Shown here piece by piece: positions 25,607-38,770 of a stretch of DNA of 64,000 bases. The notes under the pieces are model-generated. The model made no database searches. It was not told the origin of the DNA and saw only the letters and a list, made by a program, of their open reading frames with translations. The DNA is from Saururus chinensis (Eukaryota; Streptophyta; Magnoliopsida; Piperales; Saururaceae). The stretch is from positions 3,519,330 through 3,583,329 of the forward strand of contig CP141140.1 of the NCBI GenBank assembly GCA_035235625.1, given 5' to 3'. Position numbers and translations under genes: made by a program. Every line of letters starts with the position of its first letter. The stretch's first letter is position 1.

Positions 25607-28557
25607 AAAAGAATGTTGACCTATTAACATTCTTAGTAGAATAACTTCTTCTATATATAGAATTTGTAGCTGAAACAAATTCTATAAGAAAGTAAACAGA
25701 CATGCGGAGTTTAGATGATGTAGATATGACTGTTCGAAGTTTAGTATATCGCATAAGGCCTGTTTACCCGATTTAGATTGTATTTGGCCCGTTTAAGTCA
25801 TTTTGCAGACCCGATTCTTTATAATTCTGAAATTAATTTAAAAAAAACCTAATTAGGTGGCATAATTGGAGAGGATTGTCCAAATTCTAAGGGGATTAGG
25901 AATCCTAATTCTCATACTTATAAAAAGGTTTTTAAAGACATAATTAAGAGATTTTTTTATTGAGGAAGGAGAGAGGGCGGAGAAGGTTGCCGAGGGAATT
26001 TTTCGGCGAGGCTTCAATGGCGATGGATCGACGTCAACTTGGCCACGAGTGTAGGATTTCAGTTTAGATTTTTATTGATTTTGTTATCTGATTAAATGAA
26101 AATTATTGTAGTTTCTGTAAATAATAGTGTTTTCTACAAACAATTACGTGAACATTATTTTGATTAGTCAGTCACTGGAAGAGCTGTCAGAAAGGGGTTG
26201 CACTGGCCATGGCGGCCCTGGCCCTGGCTGTGGTGGTCCTGGCCTAGGCCGTAACGGCTTGAATCCGGCGGCCTTGGTGGTGGTGGATTGACTACCGTTG
26301 TCGCCGGGTCATCTCAGTAAAAAATAAAAAAGGAAAGAAGAACTTGCGGCGGCGAAGTGCAGCTGCTGGCCTGAGGATGGACTAGGGCTGCAAGAATCAT
26401 CGGATGATGGCGATCCGGTCAAGTCTAGTCCATCGGCCGGCCGTGGTGGCTTGCCATTATGACACCTCCACCGTTCTTTTTTTTAAAGTACTTTTTTAGT
26501 GGCCATCAGACGACCACGGAGAGGCAGCCGACCTAGGCTTAATAGGATCATCGCCTGGCGGAGATCCAGTGGAGCCCAGACTGCTACCTTGCCATGGTGG
26601 CCAGGGGCAGCTCCGTCGAGGCGTTTCTGCCTTTGGCCGGAAGTAGGGAAGATGACCCGCATTGCGGGTCAAACCGGTTTGGTTTGAAAAAAAAGAAATG
26701 AAAGAAGGGTTGAACCGGGTCCAGTTTAGGGGGATAAAAATGTAAAAAAAATTATAGAAAATTCCTATTGGACCTTGAGAAGCTTGGGAGTATTCTTAGC
26801 AAGTTTCAAACTTGGGAAAATTCTGGAGACTATAAAATAACTATTTTACCCTTGTAGTTAAATCATCGTGCGATATTCACTTACCTGACTTAGGGGCTCT
26901 GGTTCAGTGGCCTATGAGTGATCTTAAAAATTGACAAAATTCTTAGTGAGATTTTAATGAGTAAACTAAATATATGTCAAACCTCATGGTGAGGAAAAAT
27001 ACCAATGAGTAGGTAATTGACCTTCTTTATCCTAGGGTTAATCACAAACCATTAAGTCAACTAAGGTTGGTTGACGATCCCGTCACATGCTAAAAAAATT
27101 ACACAAAGTCAATGAAGTACCCTTGAGTTCAATTTTGGACCCATTGGATGTTAATAAGGCCTTAAACTAAATAATATAAATAACCTTATGAGTGGACCGA
27201 CCCACATTTGTGTGAATGTTATTAATAGGCCAATGTGATACTGAAACTATTTAAAATGTTAACACTTACATGAGAGCAGAGAGTACCGTATCTAATGTTG
27301 GATAATTACTTTAATGTCCTTAGGTACATTACGACTAATTTTTATAAAGATTTAATAAGTTAACCCAATGAGGGTTAGGACACGATAGCTTGAGTAATTA
27401 TAATCTCATGAATGAACTTTATTAATGTTATTATGATATGCTTTGAACTTTGTGGTTCTAATTGTTTATATTTTTTATTGTTTCGATAATTGATATTGAT
27501 ATTGTGATAGTAACTTATCACTAGCTTAAGATTATTGAAAGATTAATTGATTGGGTAGATAGTTTCGGATTGGGCGAAAACACCTAATCAAGATAAAGAC
27601 TTAAACTGAGACTAGTTTATATAGTGAATAAAGTCTTTGACTTGACGATTTACCTTGTTTGATGAACTGATAGTAGTTTCTAGTTTTAAAACCCTAGTCT
27701 AGAAGGGATTAGTAGGGTTTGAGATAGTCATTCGAAATCCTTGCTTAATGACTAGCAATATAGGGTTCAAAATAGTTTCCTGAGTTTTACCTATATTGAG
27801 GAGTCACCGATTTGTTCATGTAGTTGCACTTCCCCATTGGAGAGAGCTCTGCGTGAGCCGGGCTCACCATAAATCTATTGAGGATCTTTTAGTATACACA
27901 TAATTAGATTAGTTGACATCCTGCTTGGTTAACTTTTCCTGCCACTTTTGTTTAGGTGCAGTTATGGGTCATGCTCTTCTACTCCCATCAAGTCCTTTGT
28001 GGGCTATGAGGGGGTGATAGTACTTTCTGGTGGATTACAGGGTATTTCGTTATCATTTGTCATGTAGGTTGACATTTGATTAGTTTGTCTGTCATTGGGA
28101 TTAAATAGAGATATTAATTATCGAACAATAGCTCGAGAAATAATTAATAGCATTGATTGATATTGATTGTTTAGTTAGAATAAGTAGAATGATTAAAGGA
28201 CTTTCATAAAATGCAGGTTGCTTAAAAATACTTAAGTATTACATGTGTGATGCTATGCTTCTTAGTATAGTGTAGTATTAGGGAGAATTACGTATGAATT
28301 CGATCTTGTTGAAAAAATTGAAGATTTGTCGGATGAGTACGTAGGCAACTAACATCGGGTGATGTTGGCCCAATCCAAAAAATATTAAATAATAATTTTA
28401 TTTTTTTGAATGTTCCTCCAAAGGGAGGAGATGTTTTGTTGCCTATTTGGTCTTGTTTGCTTGTAAGTTCTTTAGATGGGGACATTGCGAGATCGGGACA
28501 TTGGTGGGTGTTTGAGGACGATACTACATTAGTGAGATATAGTTTCTTTCTTTTACA
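25607..28557 (+). mobile_element. Probable degraded long LTR related to LTR C
   Basis: At 28,270-28,400 the sequence follows the same order of words as LTR C at 61,815-61,915 (TACGTAGGCAAC, then GTTGGCCC, then ATCCAAA) in the same orientation. A TATA-like box TATAAAAA lies at 25,918. The right end may be ...TTTTACA at 28,557. The left border is a guess from the TATA distance and no target duplication was found. The short ORFs within are not convincing genes. Confidence 0.4.
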
Positions 28558-28559
28558 AT

Positions 28560-31336
28560 TTTGTAATTAATTGTTATTATTGGTGTGAGAGCTAATTTTA
28601 CTTTGTTATTTATTTTTGGACAAATAACAGACTCGTATTTAGAGGGTTAAATGTGCTATTTATCAAATTTTGAATTGTGTAATAATATTATATATTTTAA
28701 TATTCGTATTTGTGAACCATAATTATCACGACTTGAATATTTAATCGAATAATTTATTATATATATATTTTAAAAAATATCATAACTTATTACATATTTT
28801 TTTATTAAATTTTTTTTAAAACTTTAAATCGTGACAAATATTAACATCGCTCAATCAACCGGTTGCTCAAATCAACTTAATAAAGCCTTTTGCTAATATT
28901 AAAAATAGGAAAATGTGCTCTAAAAGTAATGGAAAAGGCCCAAGTACAATAATTAACTTATTGGGATAAACACCATGCCTCAATTAACGTGCCTGCGTGA
29001 GGGGGCCATTACGTCACTGTAGGTACCATATGATTTGATGGCTCTCACCCGTGAGCTTGACGTGTTGTACATGAATTTAAAGCACCGAAGGTTCTTATTT
29101 AATAGTCTATTATGAATATATGTTAGTTAGGAAAAAATAAAAAAATATTATTAAATAAAATAATATGAAATATTAATTTAGCTACTTAATGCCCTTATAT
29201 GTAAGTTTGAACTATATATTATATAAGTATTATATTAATCCAAATATATTCGTAGTAGGCAATTAGTTCTAAATTTTATTAGCTCAATACTTACTTGTAG
29301 GTCGGGGAGGACAATAAGTGTTGAAGAATTTTATGTTGCGAAGTCTAACATTTAGTTTCAAGACAAATTTGATGATGAGCCTCGTTTAATAGAGTTAATC
29401 AAGATTTTTTCAATGGTATCAATGCACGAATTTGAACATGTGTAATCTAAGAAAAATATAAAAATATAATACTAAGAAACATGTTATATGCATTGTCACG
29501 CATAAAAAAGTGTGAAAAAATATATTAATATAAGGTCTCATTGATAAAGTTTATTGAGAGTTTTCCATAAAAAGTGAGGCTCATTACGTATCAACAAAAA
29601 GTATCATGATGAAACATGATAGACATCTAAAAAAATATTGTTGAAGTAGGAGAATCATACTTATCATACATTTAAAGTTTCAGTAAATAATTTTTCTAAA
29701 ATACTCCCAAATTAAACCACATAGACATTTAAACTTATATCTAAAAACATTATATGAAATGTGAGAGCAAAACAAGACATTTGGTGAAGTGTAGTTAAAC
29801 CGTGAAACAATGAAACTCACCACCTTAGAATAGCTGTTGTGTTTAAATAAAAAGTATCGAATCCCTTTTTATGACAGTTTAAGCTTTTACGAGAAGTGGT
29901 TAAATTAGCTTGGGTTCAACTTGTTTGTTACATTAAACAAAATTAGACGCGTAGCATCCTAACACCACACATCCAAATATAATAATCCAAGAAACTGCTT
30001 CAAGGACCAAACCCCCAATGGAGTTCGAAAGTTGGACGGGCTAAGTGGGCCTGGAAAATGCTCTTCGATCTTTTACAGCCCCGGTGTTTAATGTGGGCTT
30101 AGCTAAGTCCAAGTCCTTACTAGTAATTTGGGCTTCAGATCAGGATATACTGTGACCTCGCCCCCCTTACATAGCTCACACTATTAGGGTAAGATAGATG
30201 TACCTAGTTGCATTCATCAATTCAGTCAATGATCTGCCTTCTTTCTAAAGCGTAGCTCAAAAGCCTGAAATTCCCTTTCTGTATCGTAATTAGGCTATAG
30301 ATTTAGATTACGGGTGATTGCTATGCCGGGAATTTCGATTGAACAAGCACGTTGTTTAGAATGCTAGAGGTAGTTTATTTATTTGTTTGTTTTCGCGATG
30401 TTCTATTGCGGCTAAGAATTTCGATTTGGATCCCATGTAGGCTTTTCTTTTAAAATATTTAAGATGACCTGTTAGAACATTCTTGGTAGCAAATGTTGGG
30501 TCTCTCCCTCATGTAGTTAATTATTGGATTTTAGTCTTCATCTAGTGTCCCATCACTTAGCCTACTTTAGAGAAGTAAAATAGGGTAAGTAGAGCGGCTT
30601 TTTAGTAATAAGTTAATAAGTTTTATTTTGAGAAGGAAGGTGTAAGTTAAAGATTTTGGGAGAGACTTTGAAAAGAAAGCAAATGAGTTTTTAAAAGGAA
30701 AAAGAAGAATAAAAAGAAAAAAACTTTTCAAGCTCAAATTGTTCCTTTGGGTAAAGAGGAGATTATTGAAGGTGGATTGTACTGGTAACCTTTTTATTGT
30801 TTTTTTTTTATATTTCTACTTTTGGGTATGATATCTTTATTCTATCTAAGAAAGGTATTAACTATTTGTGTAGTATATACTAGGCAGAGCGTATCTTCAT
30901 TACTGTTAATGAAATTGGTCTATATAGACCCCTTGTTGTAGTCATTACTTTGGAGATAAACCACGTAAATTTTGTGTCCTATAATTTGACCAATTATCTT
31001 ATTGGCGATTTTTCATATGTTTGTTAATTTACATATTATACACTTAGTTAATGTAGGGGATGTACTTAGATCACTTTATGTATATTTTATTATATTTCTA
31101 AACTAACACAAAGGAGAGAGAGTGGTGTAATTTTTACTAACAACAAAAACTCGACAACTGCCATTAGGTTCTGTCTGGCGTATGTGTAAAAATGGTACAG
31201 TGACAATTGAAATTACGAAGAAACCGTTTTAAATTCAGCATTTTGTGATTCACTGAAAATATTTCTTGTTCGCTACAACAGTGCTTTTTAAGATGAAGAT
31301 CGTATGGATTCTTTTACCATGAAGAACATGATTATT
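28560..31336. other. AT-rich intergenic region, nothing recognised
   Basis: No ORF of note, no RNA gene and no clear element ends were seen in this stretch. Confidence 0.55.
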
Positions 31337-31341
31337 GGTGT

Positions 31342-32190
31342 TGTTATACTTCCGTACCTTTGCCTTATATGTGATGAGAAACGTTACTGGAATGTTTATG
31401 ATCGAATCAAGCAATCAGCTCTGTCCTTAAGACAGAATTCGCCCTCCTTACTGGTGTTTAGGACTCGTGGACGTCTGCCTCCCAGGATAAGACGATCAAC
31501 CATATACTGTAGGAACACCTCCAACACGGTATATGCAGCGAACCACAGTGAGTATGCTAACACAGAACACAGATGAACGGAACGGACAGGAAAATCCCAA
31601 ATCGGATTCTTTGCAGAAAGAGTTTTTCATGGTTTTATAGAAAATCCCGTTGAAGACAATCTTACCCGTTCAAACGGATGCGTCCATCCGTTAACAACCA
31701 CTTCCTTTAGTGAAAGCAAACCGGACCCATTTTGGTTAATAGAAAACCAAACCAGATAGAAAACCGAACCAAATGAATTTGTCCCAAAATATTATCTTGT
31801 TAACCCAACCCAACCCAACCCGGTCGGCCGCGTGTGCGAACCGAGCCGGACGAACGGCGGCGGCGGCGCGCACGTGTGGGTTAGCCCACCTAGGTGCATT
31901 GGTCCAACATCTCTCTCCCCCACAAAAGTGGGTTAGCCCAAGGGCCTAACATGAAAGGCCAAACTAAAGCCTTATATACTAACACCATCACCTTCACGTA
32001 GGCGATGTGGGACTATTCACTCCTTCAACCAATTCCTATGTGATATTCTTATTCAATATGAAGTGGGCTTGGGCTTTCTCTACCAAATGGGCTTGACCCA
32101 CTTGAGTAATATGGGCTTGACCCACATAACCATTAATATGCCTATCTAAATAATATGGGCTTAACCCATTTATAATGCCCACTTCTAACA
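31342..32190 (-). repeat. Copia LTR (3' LTR in element orientation), 849 bp
   Basis: It is nearly identical to 37565-38341, but keeps about 65-70 bp (around 31,692-31,760) that is missing from the other LTR. A - strand TATA-like sequence is shared by both LTRs. Confidence 0.94.
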
Positions 32191-32774
32191 ATCCCCCACA
32201 TGAATGAGAATTGGCTGGATAACTATGCAAAACTATGAAGATAAACCGTGAAAGCAATATTGAAAAGATCATGCATGGGGGTGAGGTAGCTTTTGGCTTT
32301 GAACCTTCCCTTGTGAAAACTATCGGGTCTCAAGCTAATCAGTGAACGTGATGTCTTGAACTGTTCAGCCGTTTGTGTAAACCAAGACAATAGAATTCAC
32401 ACAATCACTTCTCAGACACACTTTGGTTCTCATGATTGTGTTCATTTCGGCCCTGAACAAACCTGGTTTTCATGAGTGCTCTAGAAGATTTAGCCTTAAA
32501 ATCCTCATAGAAGCGGCCCCTTCACACTCATATAGGTGATTCTCATTAGGAGTATCCTGCAATACCCCACTCGAACGAATTCAAGCTATAAGAACCATTA
32601 AAAGCAAAGCTTATCCTGATTCACTCTGCAGACATCACTATCTCATCATAGGAATGGGGACGAGATTTTATCTCAATAGTGATTCCCCTTGAATCCCTCA
32701 CAATTCGGTTGTCCCTTTGAACCTAGATCTTGGGATCTCCAGTCAACAAGGTTGGGTTGCCATTATGGTGATTC

Positions 32775-34232
32775 TTAATGTATAGGCTTCAAGCCCATTC
32801 CCCTCGATGAACTGCTCACTTGTTCTTTGGTCAAACCCTTAGTAAGCGGATCCGCGATATTTTCTTTTAACCTAACATACTCAATGGAAATTATTCCACT
32901 AGAGAGCAATTGTTTTATGGTATTGTGCCTTCGACGTATATGTCGAGACTTACCATTATACAAGTTACTCTGTGCCCTTCCTATAGCCGATTGGCTATCA
33001 CAATGTATGCAAATAGGTGGCACAAGTTTCCCCCACATTGGAATATCCTCTAAAAAATTACGAAGCCACTCAGCCTCTTCTCCTGCTCTATCAAGTGCAA
33101 TGAATTCAGATTCCATGGTGGATCTTGCTATGCACGTTTGTTTTGAGGATTTCCAAGACACTGCTGCACCTCCAAGTGTAAAGACATATCCACTTGTGGA
33201 TTTTGAGTCTTTTGTATCAGATATCCAGTTTGCATCACAGTAACCTTCTAATACTGCTGGATACCTTGTATAATGCAACCCATAGTTCAAGGTATATCTT
33301 AGATATCTAAGAACCCTGACTACAGCCTTCCAGTGGTATGCCCCTGGGTTGCTATTAAATCTACTCAGTTTACTCACTGAGTATGCGATGTCTGGTCTCG
33401 TACAATTCATAATGTAATTGAGACTTCCAATAATTTGAGAATATTGAAGTTGTGATATGCTCTCTCCCGTGTTTTTGCTTAAGTGCAATGTCACATCCAC
33501 AGGTGTTCTTGCTGGACGATTATCATTCTGATTAAATTTTTCTAATATTTTCTCAATGTAATGAGATTGAGATAATACATATCCATCAGATGTTTTAGAG
33601 ATTTTCATCCCTAGTATGACATCAGCAACACCTATATCCTTCATGTCAAACTGTTTGTTCAACATCTTCTTGGTAGCTTTAATGATATCATCATTGCTAC
33701 CAATAATTAGCATATCATCCACATAAAGACATACAATGACATAGCCATCAGGTCTGTCTTTCACATAAACACATTTGTCACATTCATTGATTTTGAATCC
33801 ATTTGACATCATCATATTGTCAAAATTTTCATGCCATTGCTTAGGTGCTTGTTTAAGTCCATAAAGAGATTTAACAAGTCTGCACACTTTGTTTTCTTGA
33901 CCCGGTACAACAAACCCTTCAGGTTGTTGCTTATAAATTTCCTCATTCAAGTCACCATTCAAGAATGTGGTTTTCACATCCATTTGATGTATTTCAAGAT
34001 TATACAAAGCAGCAATAGCAATTAACATCCTAATGGAAGTTATCCTTGTGACAGGTGAATAAGTATCAAAATAATCTAGACCTTCTTTTTGCTTGTATCC
34101 TTTGATAACAAGTCTGGCTTTATATTTGTCAATTGATCCATCAGCCTTCATCTTCCTCTTGAATATCCACTTGTATCCTAGAGGTTTACTCCCTGGCGGT
34201 AGATCCACCAACTCCCAAGTATGATTTTGCAT
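32775..34232 (-). pseudogene. Copia reverse transcriptase and RNase H region
   Basis: This open stretch of 485 codons holds the copia RT and RNase H. It contains WELVDLPPG, the RT segments [12 protein letters not shown] and [15 protein letters not shown], and the catalytic CLYVDDMLI (about residue 170). RNase H blocks follow: [33 protein letters not shown] and HCDSQSAI. It ends shortly after IADPLTKGL. The ORF appears to start at a methionine only because a TAG at 34266-34268, where the family has a tryptophan codon in a YWKEAV-type motif, cuts it from the upstream integrase frame. It is the best preserved part of the element. Confidence 0.93.
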
Positions 34233-34265
34233 AATGGATTTAATTTCACTGTTTACTGCCTCCTT

Positions 34266-35369
34266 CTAATATTGTGCTTCAGGAGATGACATGGCTTCCT
34301 TAAAGCTTTGAGGCTCATTTTCCAATAAATAAGTCAGAAAGTCTGGACCAAAGGATTTTGATGTTCTAGCACGTTTGCTACGTCTAGGTTCATCATCCTC
34401 TCCCTCTTGGTCTTCACTATTATCCTTTTCAACATCCAAAGTTCTTTGAAGAGAACTTTCCGTTTGTGTAGAATTCCACGGAAAAATATTTTCAAAAAAC
34501 GAAGCATTCCTGGATTCAATCACAGTATTGACATTTACATAAGGAATATCCGATTTATGAACAAGAAAGCGATATGCACTGCTATTATTGGCATAACCAA
34601 TGAATACACAATCAATGGTCTTTGGTCCAATTTTAATCCTCTTGGGATTAGGGACCGCCACTTTTGCCAAACACCCCCACACATTTAAGAATTTGTAGGA
34701 AGGCTTTCAACCTTTCCATAATTCATATGGTGTCTGCAAGGTTTTCTTATGAGGTATTTTGTTGAGAATATAATTTGCTGAAAGCAAAGCTTCCTCCCAC
34801 ATGTTCTGGGGTAACCCAGAACTGATTAACATGGCATTCATCATTTCTTTTAAAGTTCTATTTTTCCATTCAGCAACTCCATTTTGCTGAGGTGAATAGG
34901 GTGCCGTTGTTTGGTGTATTATACCATGTTGTGAACAAAAATCACCAAAAGGTGATTCATATTCCCCACCTCTATCACTTCTTAGAACTTTAATTTTCTT
35001 GCCAAGTTGATTCTCAACCTCTGTTTTATATAATATAAACATGTCAATGGCCTCATCTTTACTTCTCAACAAGTAAACATAACAATAACGAGTGCAATCG
35101 TCAATAAATGTAATAAAGTACTTTTTACCTCCTCTTGTTTGAACAAGTTTTAAGTCACAGACATCACTGTGAATTAACTCAAGAGGTTCAGTACTACGCG
35201 CAATACTTTGGAAAGATTTCCTGGTTAATTTTGATTCTACACAAGTTTGACATTTATGATTAAAGTCAATATTAAATTTAGGCAGATATTCCATATTAAT
35301 CAATCTACGTAAAGCATCATAATTAACATGACCTAATCTACCATGCCACATATCACATGACTCAATCAT
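34266..35369 (-). pseudogene. Copia integrase region with in-frame nonsense codons
   Basis: WHGRLGHVNYDAL and a C-X2-C pair (CQTC) mark the end of the zinc-binding pre-integrase domain. The core carries HSDVCD and RSDRGGEY (catalytic Asp residues), then NGVAEWKNRTL, which includes the catalytic Glu, although the Arg usual after AE is Trp here. A TGA at 34707-34709 interrupts the frame at WKG*KPSYK, where the family has Arg (CGA). The frame then resumes to EAQY and stops at TAG (34266-34268). Both lesions are C-to-T type changes and all segments remain in one frame. Confidence 0.9.
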
Positions 35370-35589
35370 ATACGATGAAGAAGCATTTGCATTCTTAATA
35401 ACGAGTAAATAGGTACAATAGTGAGTACATTGAGCTTAAAAAGCCCCTCATTTAAATACCCTTTGCCCACGTACATCCCACCCTTGGTCAAGACAAATTT
35501 GTCTGACTCAAAAACCAACTTGAAGCCATTCTTGCTCAGCAAGGATCCAGACACTAAATTCTTTCGAATTTCAGGAACATGCAAAGACA

Positions 35590-36750
35590 TTGTTGAGTGT
35601 GAGCTCTTTGCCCGAAGTCATCTTACGCACCACCTTGCCAAGTCCTTCAACCTTCGCAGCTTGAGGAGTTACCCATAAACAAATTGTTCACCATTCTCCA
35701 CAGCTGATAAGTGGAGAACATCTTCCTATTAGAGCAAACATGGCGAGTAGCCCCGGTGTCCACCCACCATTCACGAGCGTTGGTAACCATGTTCACTTCG
35801 AAATAACAGCAGAAAGGTTGATGTCACTCACATTTGTGGAGAGATTCTCCACTTCACCATGTGGGCCTCGTGCCTTCTTCTTCTTGGAATCATCTTGTTT
35901 ATTCCGTTTCCGACAATCCTTAGCCTTGTGGCCTATCTTGTCACACACATAGCACTTGCCCTTGAATTTGGCTTTGTTGGAGTCACTGTTTGACCGTCCA
36001 AACAGATACTTCCTCTTCTTGTTGTTGAAGTTAGAGCCTTTATGCCCCGTTCCACAACATTTACTTGGCTTCTAGGCCATGGCCTTTGGTGTTCTTTTCA
36101 GAAGCCCGGTTGTCCTCTTCAATCCTTAATCGCACAATCAGATCTTCCATGTTCATCTCCTTTCGTTTATGCTTTAAGTAATTCTTGAAATCCTTCCAGG
36201 AAGGTGGTAATTTTTCAATTAGAGCTGCCACCGGAAAGACTCACTTAAAGTCATTCCCTCTGCATGAATATCATGCGAGAATCACTTGGAGTTCTTGAAC
36301 TTGGCTGATCACGCTTGAGAGTCCACCATTTTGAAGTCCAAAAATTTGCCGACCATGAATTTCTTCGTTCCAAAGATCCTCTGTTTTGTACTTCTTGTCT
36401 AAAGACTCCCACAGTGCCTTAGCACTTTTCATTGAACTATACACATTATACAATGTGTTGTCCAACCCATTAAGGATATAATTATGGCATAAGAAATCCG
36501 CATGTTTCCATGCATCTACTGCCGCAATGTACTGCCTTGTCCTCCCTTTTCTCCTCGGTGAGAATGGGTACGTCCTCTTGAAGGAAGCGGGCTAAGTTCG
36601 GTGTGGTGAGATAGAACAAAGATTTTCTGTCGCCATCTTTTGAAATCCGCACCACCGAATCTGATACGGTTTTTCCCCTTTAATGGGAAGTGGAGCAGTC
36701 ACCGGAGTGGGAACAAGTACCGATGTCAAGTGGGTACCTTCAGCAGCCAT
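35590..36750 (-). pseudogene. Copia gag and aspartic protease region, frameshifted
   Basis: Gag starts at the ATG at 36748-36750 (MAAEGTHLTSV...) and soon shifts frame. The block NVYSSMKSAKALWESLDKKY (36,400-36,460) is the typical copia gag core (UBN2/retrotran_gag). The nucleocapsid zinc knuckle CYVCDKIGHKAKDC (C-X2-C-X4-H-X4-C) is at about 35,909-35,955, and the protease motif WWVDTGATRHVCS at about 35,730-35,773. Several frameshifts and stops separate these blocks, so no complete Gag-Pol can be made. Confidence 0.85.
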
Positions 36751-36792
36751 TTCTGTTCCAAAGAACAAAAGATTAACTCAGTCTTAAAAAAT

Positions 36793-36982
36793 CAGTGAAT
36801 TTCGAAATCTATGCTGAACAGTGTATTTCGAAATACATATACAGAACAGTGAATTTCGAAATCTATGCAAAACAGTAAATTTCGAAATACATATACAGAA
36901 CAGTAAATTTCAAAATCAATGCACAAAGCAGTGATTTTCGAAATCGATGCACAGAACAGAGAATTGAGAAATCTATGCACAA
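36793..36982. repeat. 27-bp tandem repeats in the copia leader
   Basis: About seven units of roughly 27 bp follow the pattern AACAGTGAATTTCGAAAT then CTATGCA. The word AACAGTA continues at irregular spacing to about 37,400. They lie between the primer-binding region and gag. Confidence 0.85.
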
Positions 36983-37547
36983 AACTCCGAGAACAGTAAC
37001 TTTACATGAATTTTACGTAAGTAACAGTAATATATAAAAAATTCATGAACAGTAAACTTCAGACATGTTACATACTAAATAGTAATAGGATGAACAGTAA
37101 CCTTCAGGAATTAATGAACAGTGAATCAGGGGTTAAAGTTCACGCTGAACAGTAAACTATATGATTTAATGAATAGTAAACTGTCGAAAATTCTGAACAG
37201 TGACTGTCCAGAAATTTGTAAAACAGTAAACTTCTGAAAAAGTCGCAAACAGTAAAGTTCAAAATTAATGAACAGGAAGCATAAGAAATTTAACGTACTC
37301 AATAGTAAAACAGTACAAAATTTTGAAAACTTCACACACAGGAGGAAAAATTTTCAAAATTTATACGTACAACAGTAACGCTTCAAACATGCACGTCCAG
37401 AATAGTATGATTTCAGCACTATAAGCATGGTAAAAAAAAAATAGAAAAATTTCCACTGTATCTTATTTGCACAGTGAAGAAAAATTCCAAAATTTTACAT
37501 AAGAATACTATTCTGCATGCATAACAGTGAAATACGAAAATGCACAG

Positions 37548-37562
37548 GAATTCTGTCTTAAG
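37548..37562 (-). promoter_or_regulatory. Candidate self-complementary primer-binding site of the copia element
   Basis: The 15 bases GAATTCTGTCTTAAG lie 2 bp inside the 5' LTR, where a tRNA primer-binding site is expected. They are the exact reverse complement of CTTAAGACAGAATTC inside the LTR (37649-37663; the same sequence is in the other LTR near 31,427). No TGGTATCAGAGC is present. Self-priming is an inference. Confidence 0.4.
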
Positions 37563-37564
37563 AT

Positions 37565-38341
37565 TGTTATACTTCCGTACCTTTGCCTTATATGTGATGA
37601 GAAACGTTACTGGAATGTTTATGATCGAATCAAGCAATCAGCTCTGTCCTTAAGACAGAATTCGCCCTCCCTACTGGTGTTTAGGACTCGTGGACGTCTG
37701 CCTCCCAGGATAAGATGATCAACCATATACCGTAGGAACACCTCCAACACGGTATATGCAGTGAACCACAGTGAGTATGCTAACACAGAACACAGATGAA
37801 CGGAACGGACAGGAAAATCCCAAATCGGATTCTTTGCAGAAAGAGTTTTTCATGGTTTTATAGAAAATCCCGTTGAAGACAATCTTACCCGTTCAAACGG
37901 ATGCGTCCATCCGTAGAAAACCGAACCAAATGAATTTGTCCCAAAATATTATCTTGTCAACCCGACCCGACTCGGCCGGCCGCGTGTGCGAACCGAACCG
38001 GACGGACGGCGGCGGCGCGCGCGCGTGTGGGTTAGTCCACCTAGGTGCATTGGTCCAACATCTCTCTCCCCTACAAAAGTGGGTTGGCCCAAGGGCTTAA
38101 CATGAAAGGCCAAACTAAAGCCTTATATACCAACATCATCACCTTCACGTAGGCGATGTGAGACTATTCACTCTTTCAACCAATTCCCATGTGATATTCT
38201 CATTCAATATGAAGTGGGCTTGGGCTTTCTCTACCAAATGAGCTTGACCCACTTGAGTAATATGGGCTTGACCCACATAACCATTAATATGCCTATCTAA
38301 ATAATATGGGCTTAACCCATTTATAATGCCCACTTCTAACA
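37565..38341 (-). repeat. Copia LTR (5' LTR in element orientation), 777 bp
   Basis: It begins TGTTATACTTCC and ends CACTTCTAACA, followed by the target duplication GGTGT. On the - strand a TATA box GGTATATAAGG lies at about 38,128. Compared with the other LTR it has lost 65-70 bp after GTCCATCCGT. Confidence 0.94.
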
Positions 38342-38770
38342 GGTGTTAATTGATATCTTTGTTACTATCACGAAAAACTTAGCAAATAAAAAAGTTGCAT
38401 CAATAGCTCGTGGGTTATGTTAAGTATCTTGAATTTTGTATGAAAATGGAACTGTCTCAAGCTCTGTTTAATTGAGAGCTTGTTAAGTAATTTCAATTTC
38501 ATGTTCCCTCTTGTTTTCAATCGATCTGCCCCTAAGTTTAGCGTTTTGCGTGCAACGTGTAAACAAGTAAAAATTCGCCTGCTATTACGTGCTGGGACAG
38601 CAGGGTGAGACTTAGCCAATTGAGTTCTGATGTCTGACCTGTCTATGAGTCTCACAGGGTTTAAATCTTGGTGGGATTTATAAAGGCTATTTTACTGACA
38701 TTGCGCTGCTTGATGGTCGACCTTTATGTCTTTATCATCGTTAGTAAGTTTATTAAGCGTGTAACAAATA

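Larger units (their letters stand above)
31342..38341 (-). mobile_element. Full-length Ty1/copia LTR retrotransposon, inactivated
   Basis: The LTRs at 31342-32190 and 37565-38341 share TGTTATAC... and ...TTCTAACA ends. The 5-bp target duplication GGTGT is perfect (31337-31341 and 38342-38346). The element reads on the - strand: a polypurine tract ATGTGGGGGAT (read on -) abuts the LTR at 32191, and gag, protease, integrase, RT and RNase H follow in copia order from 36750 down to about 32775. The coding region has frameshifts and nonsense codons, so it is non-autonomous. Instead of the usual TGGTATCAGAGC primer-binding site, the sequence next to the 5' LTR is complementary to the element's own LTR. 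Confidence 0.95.
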
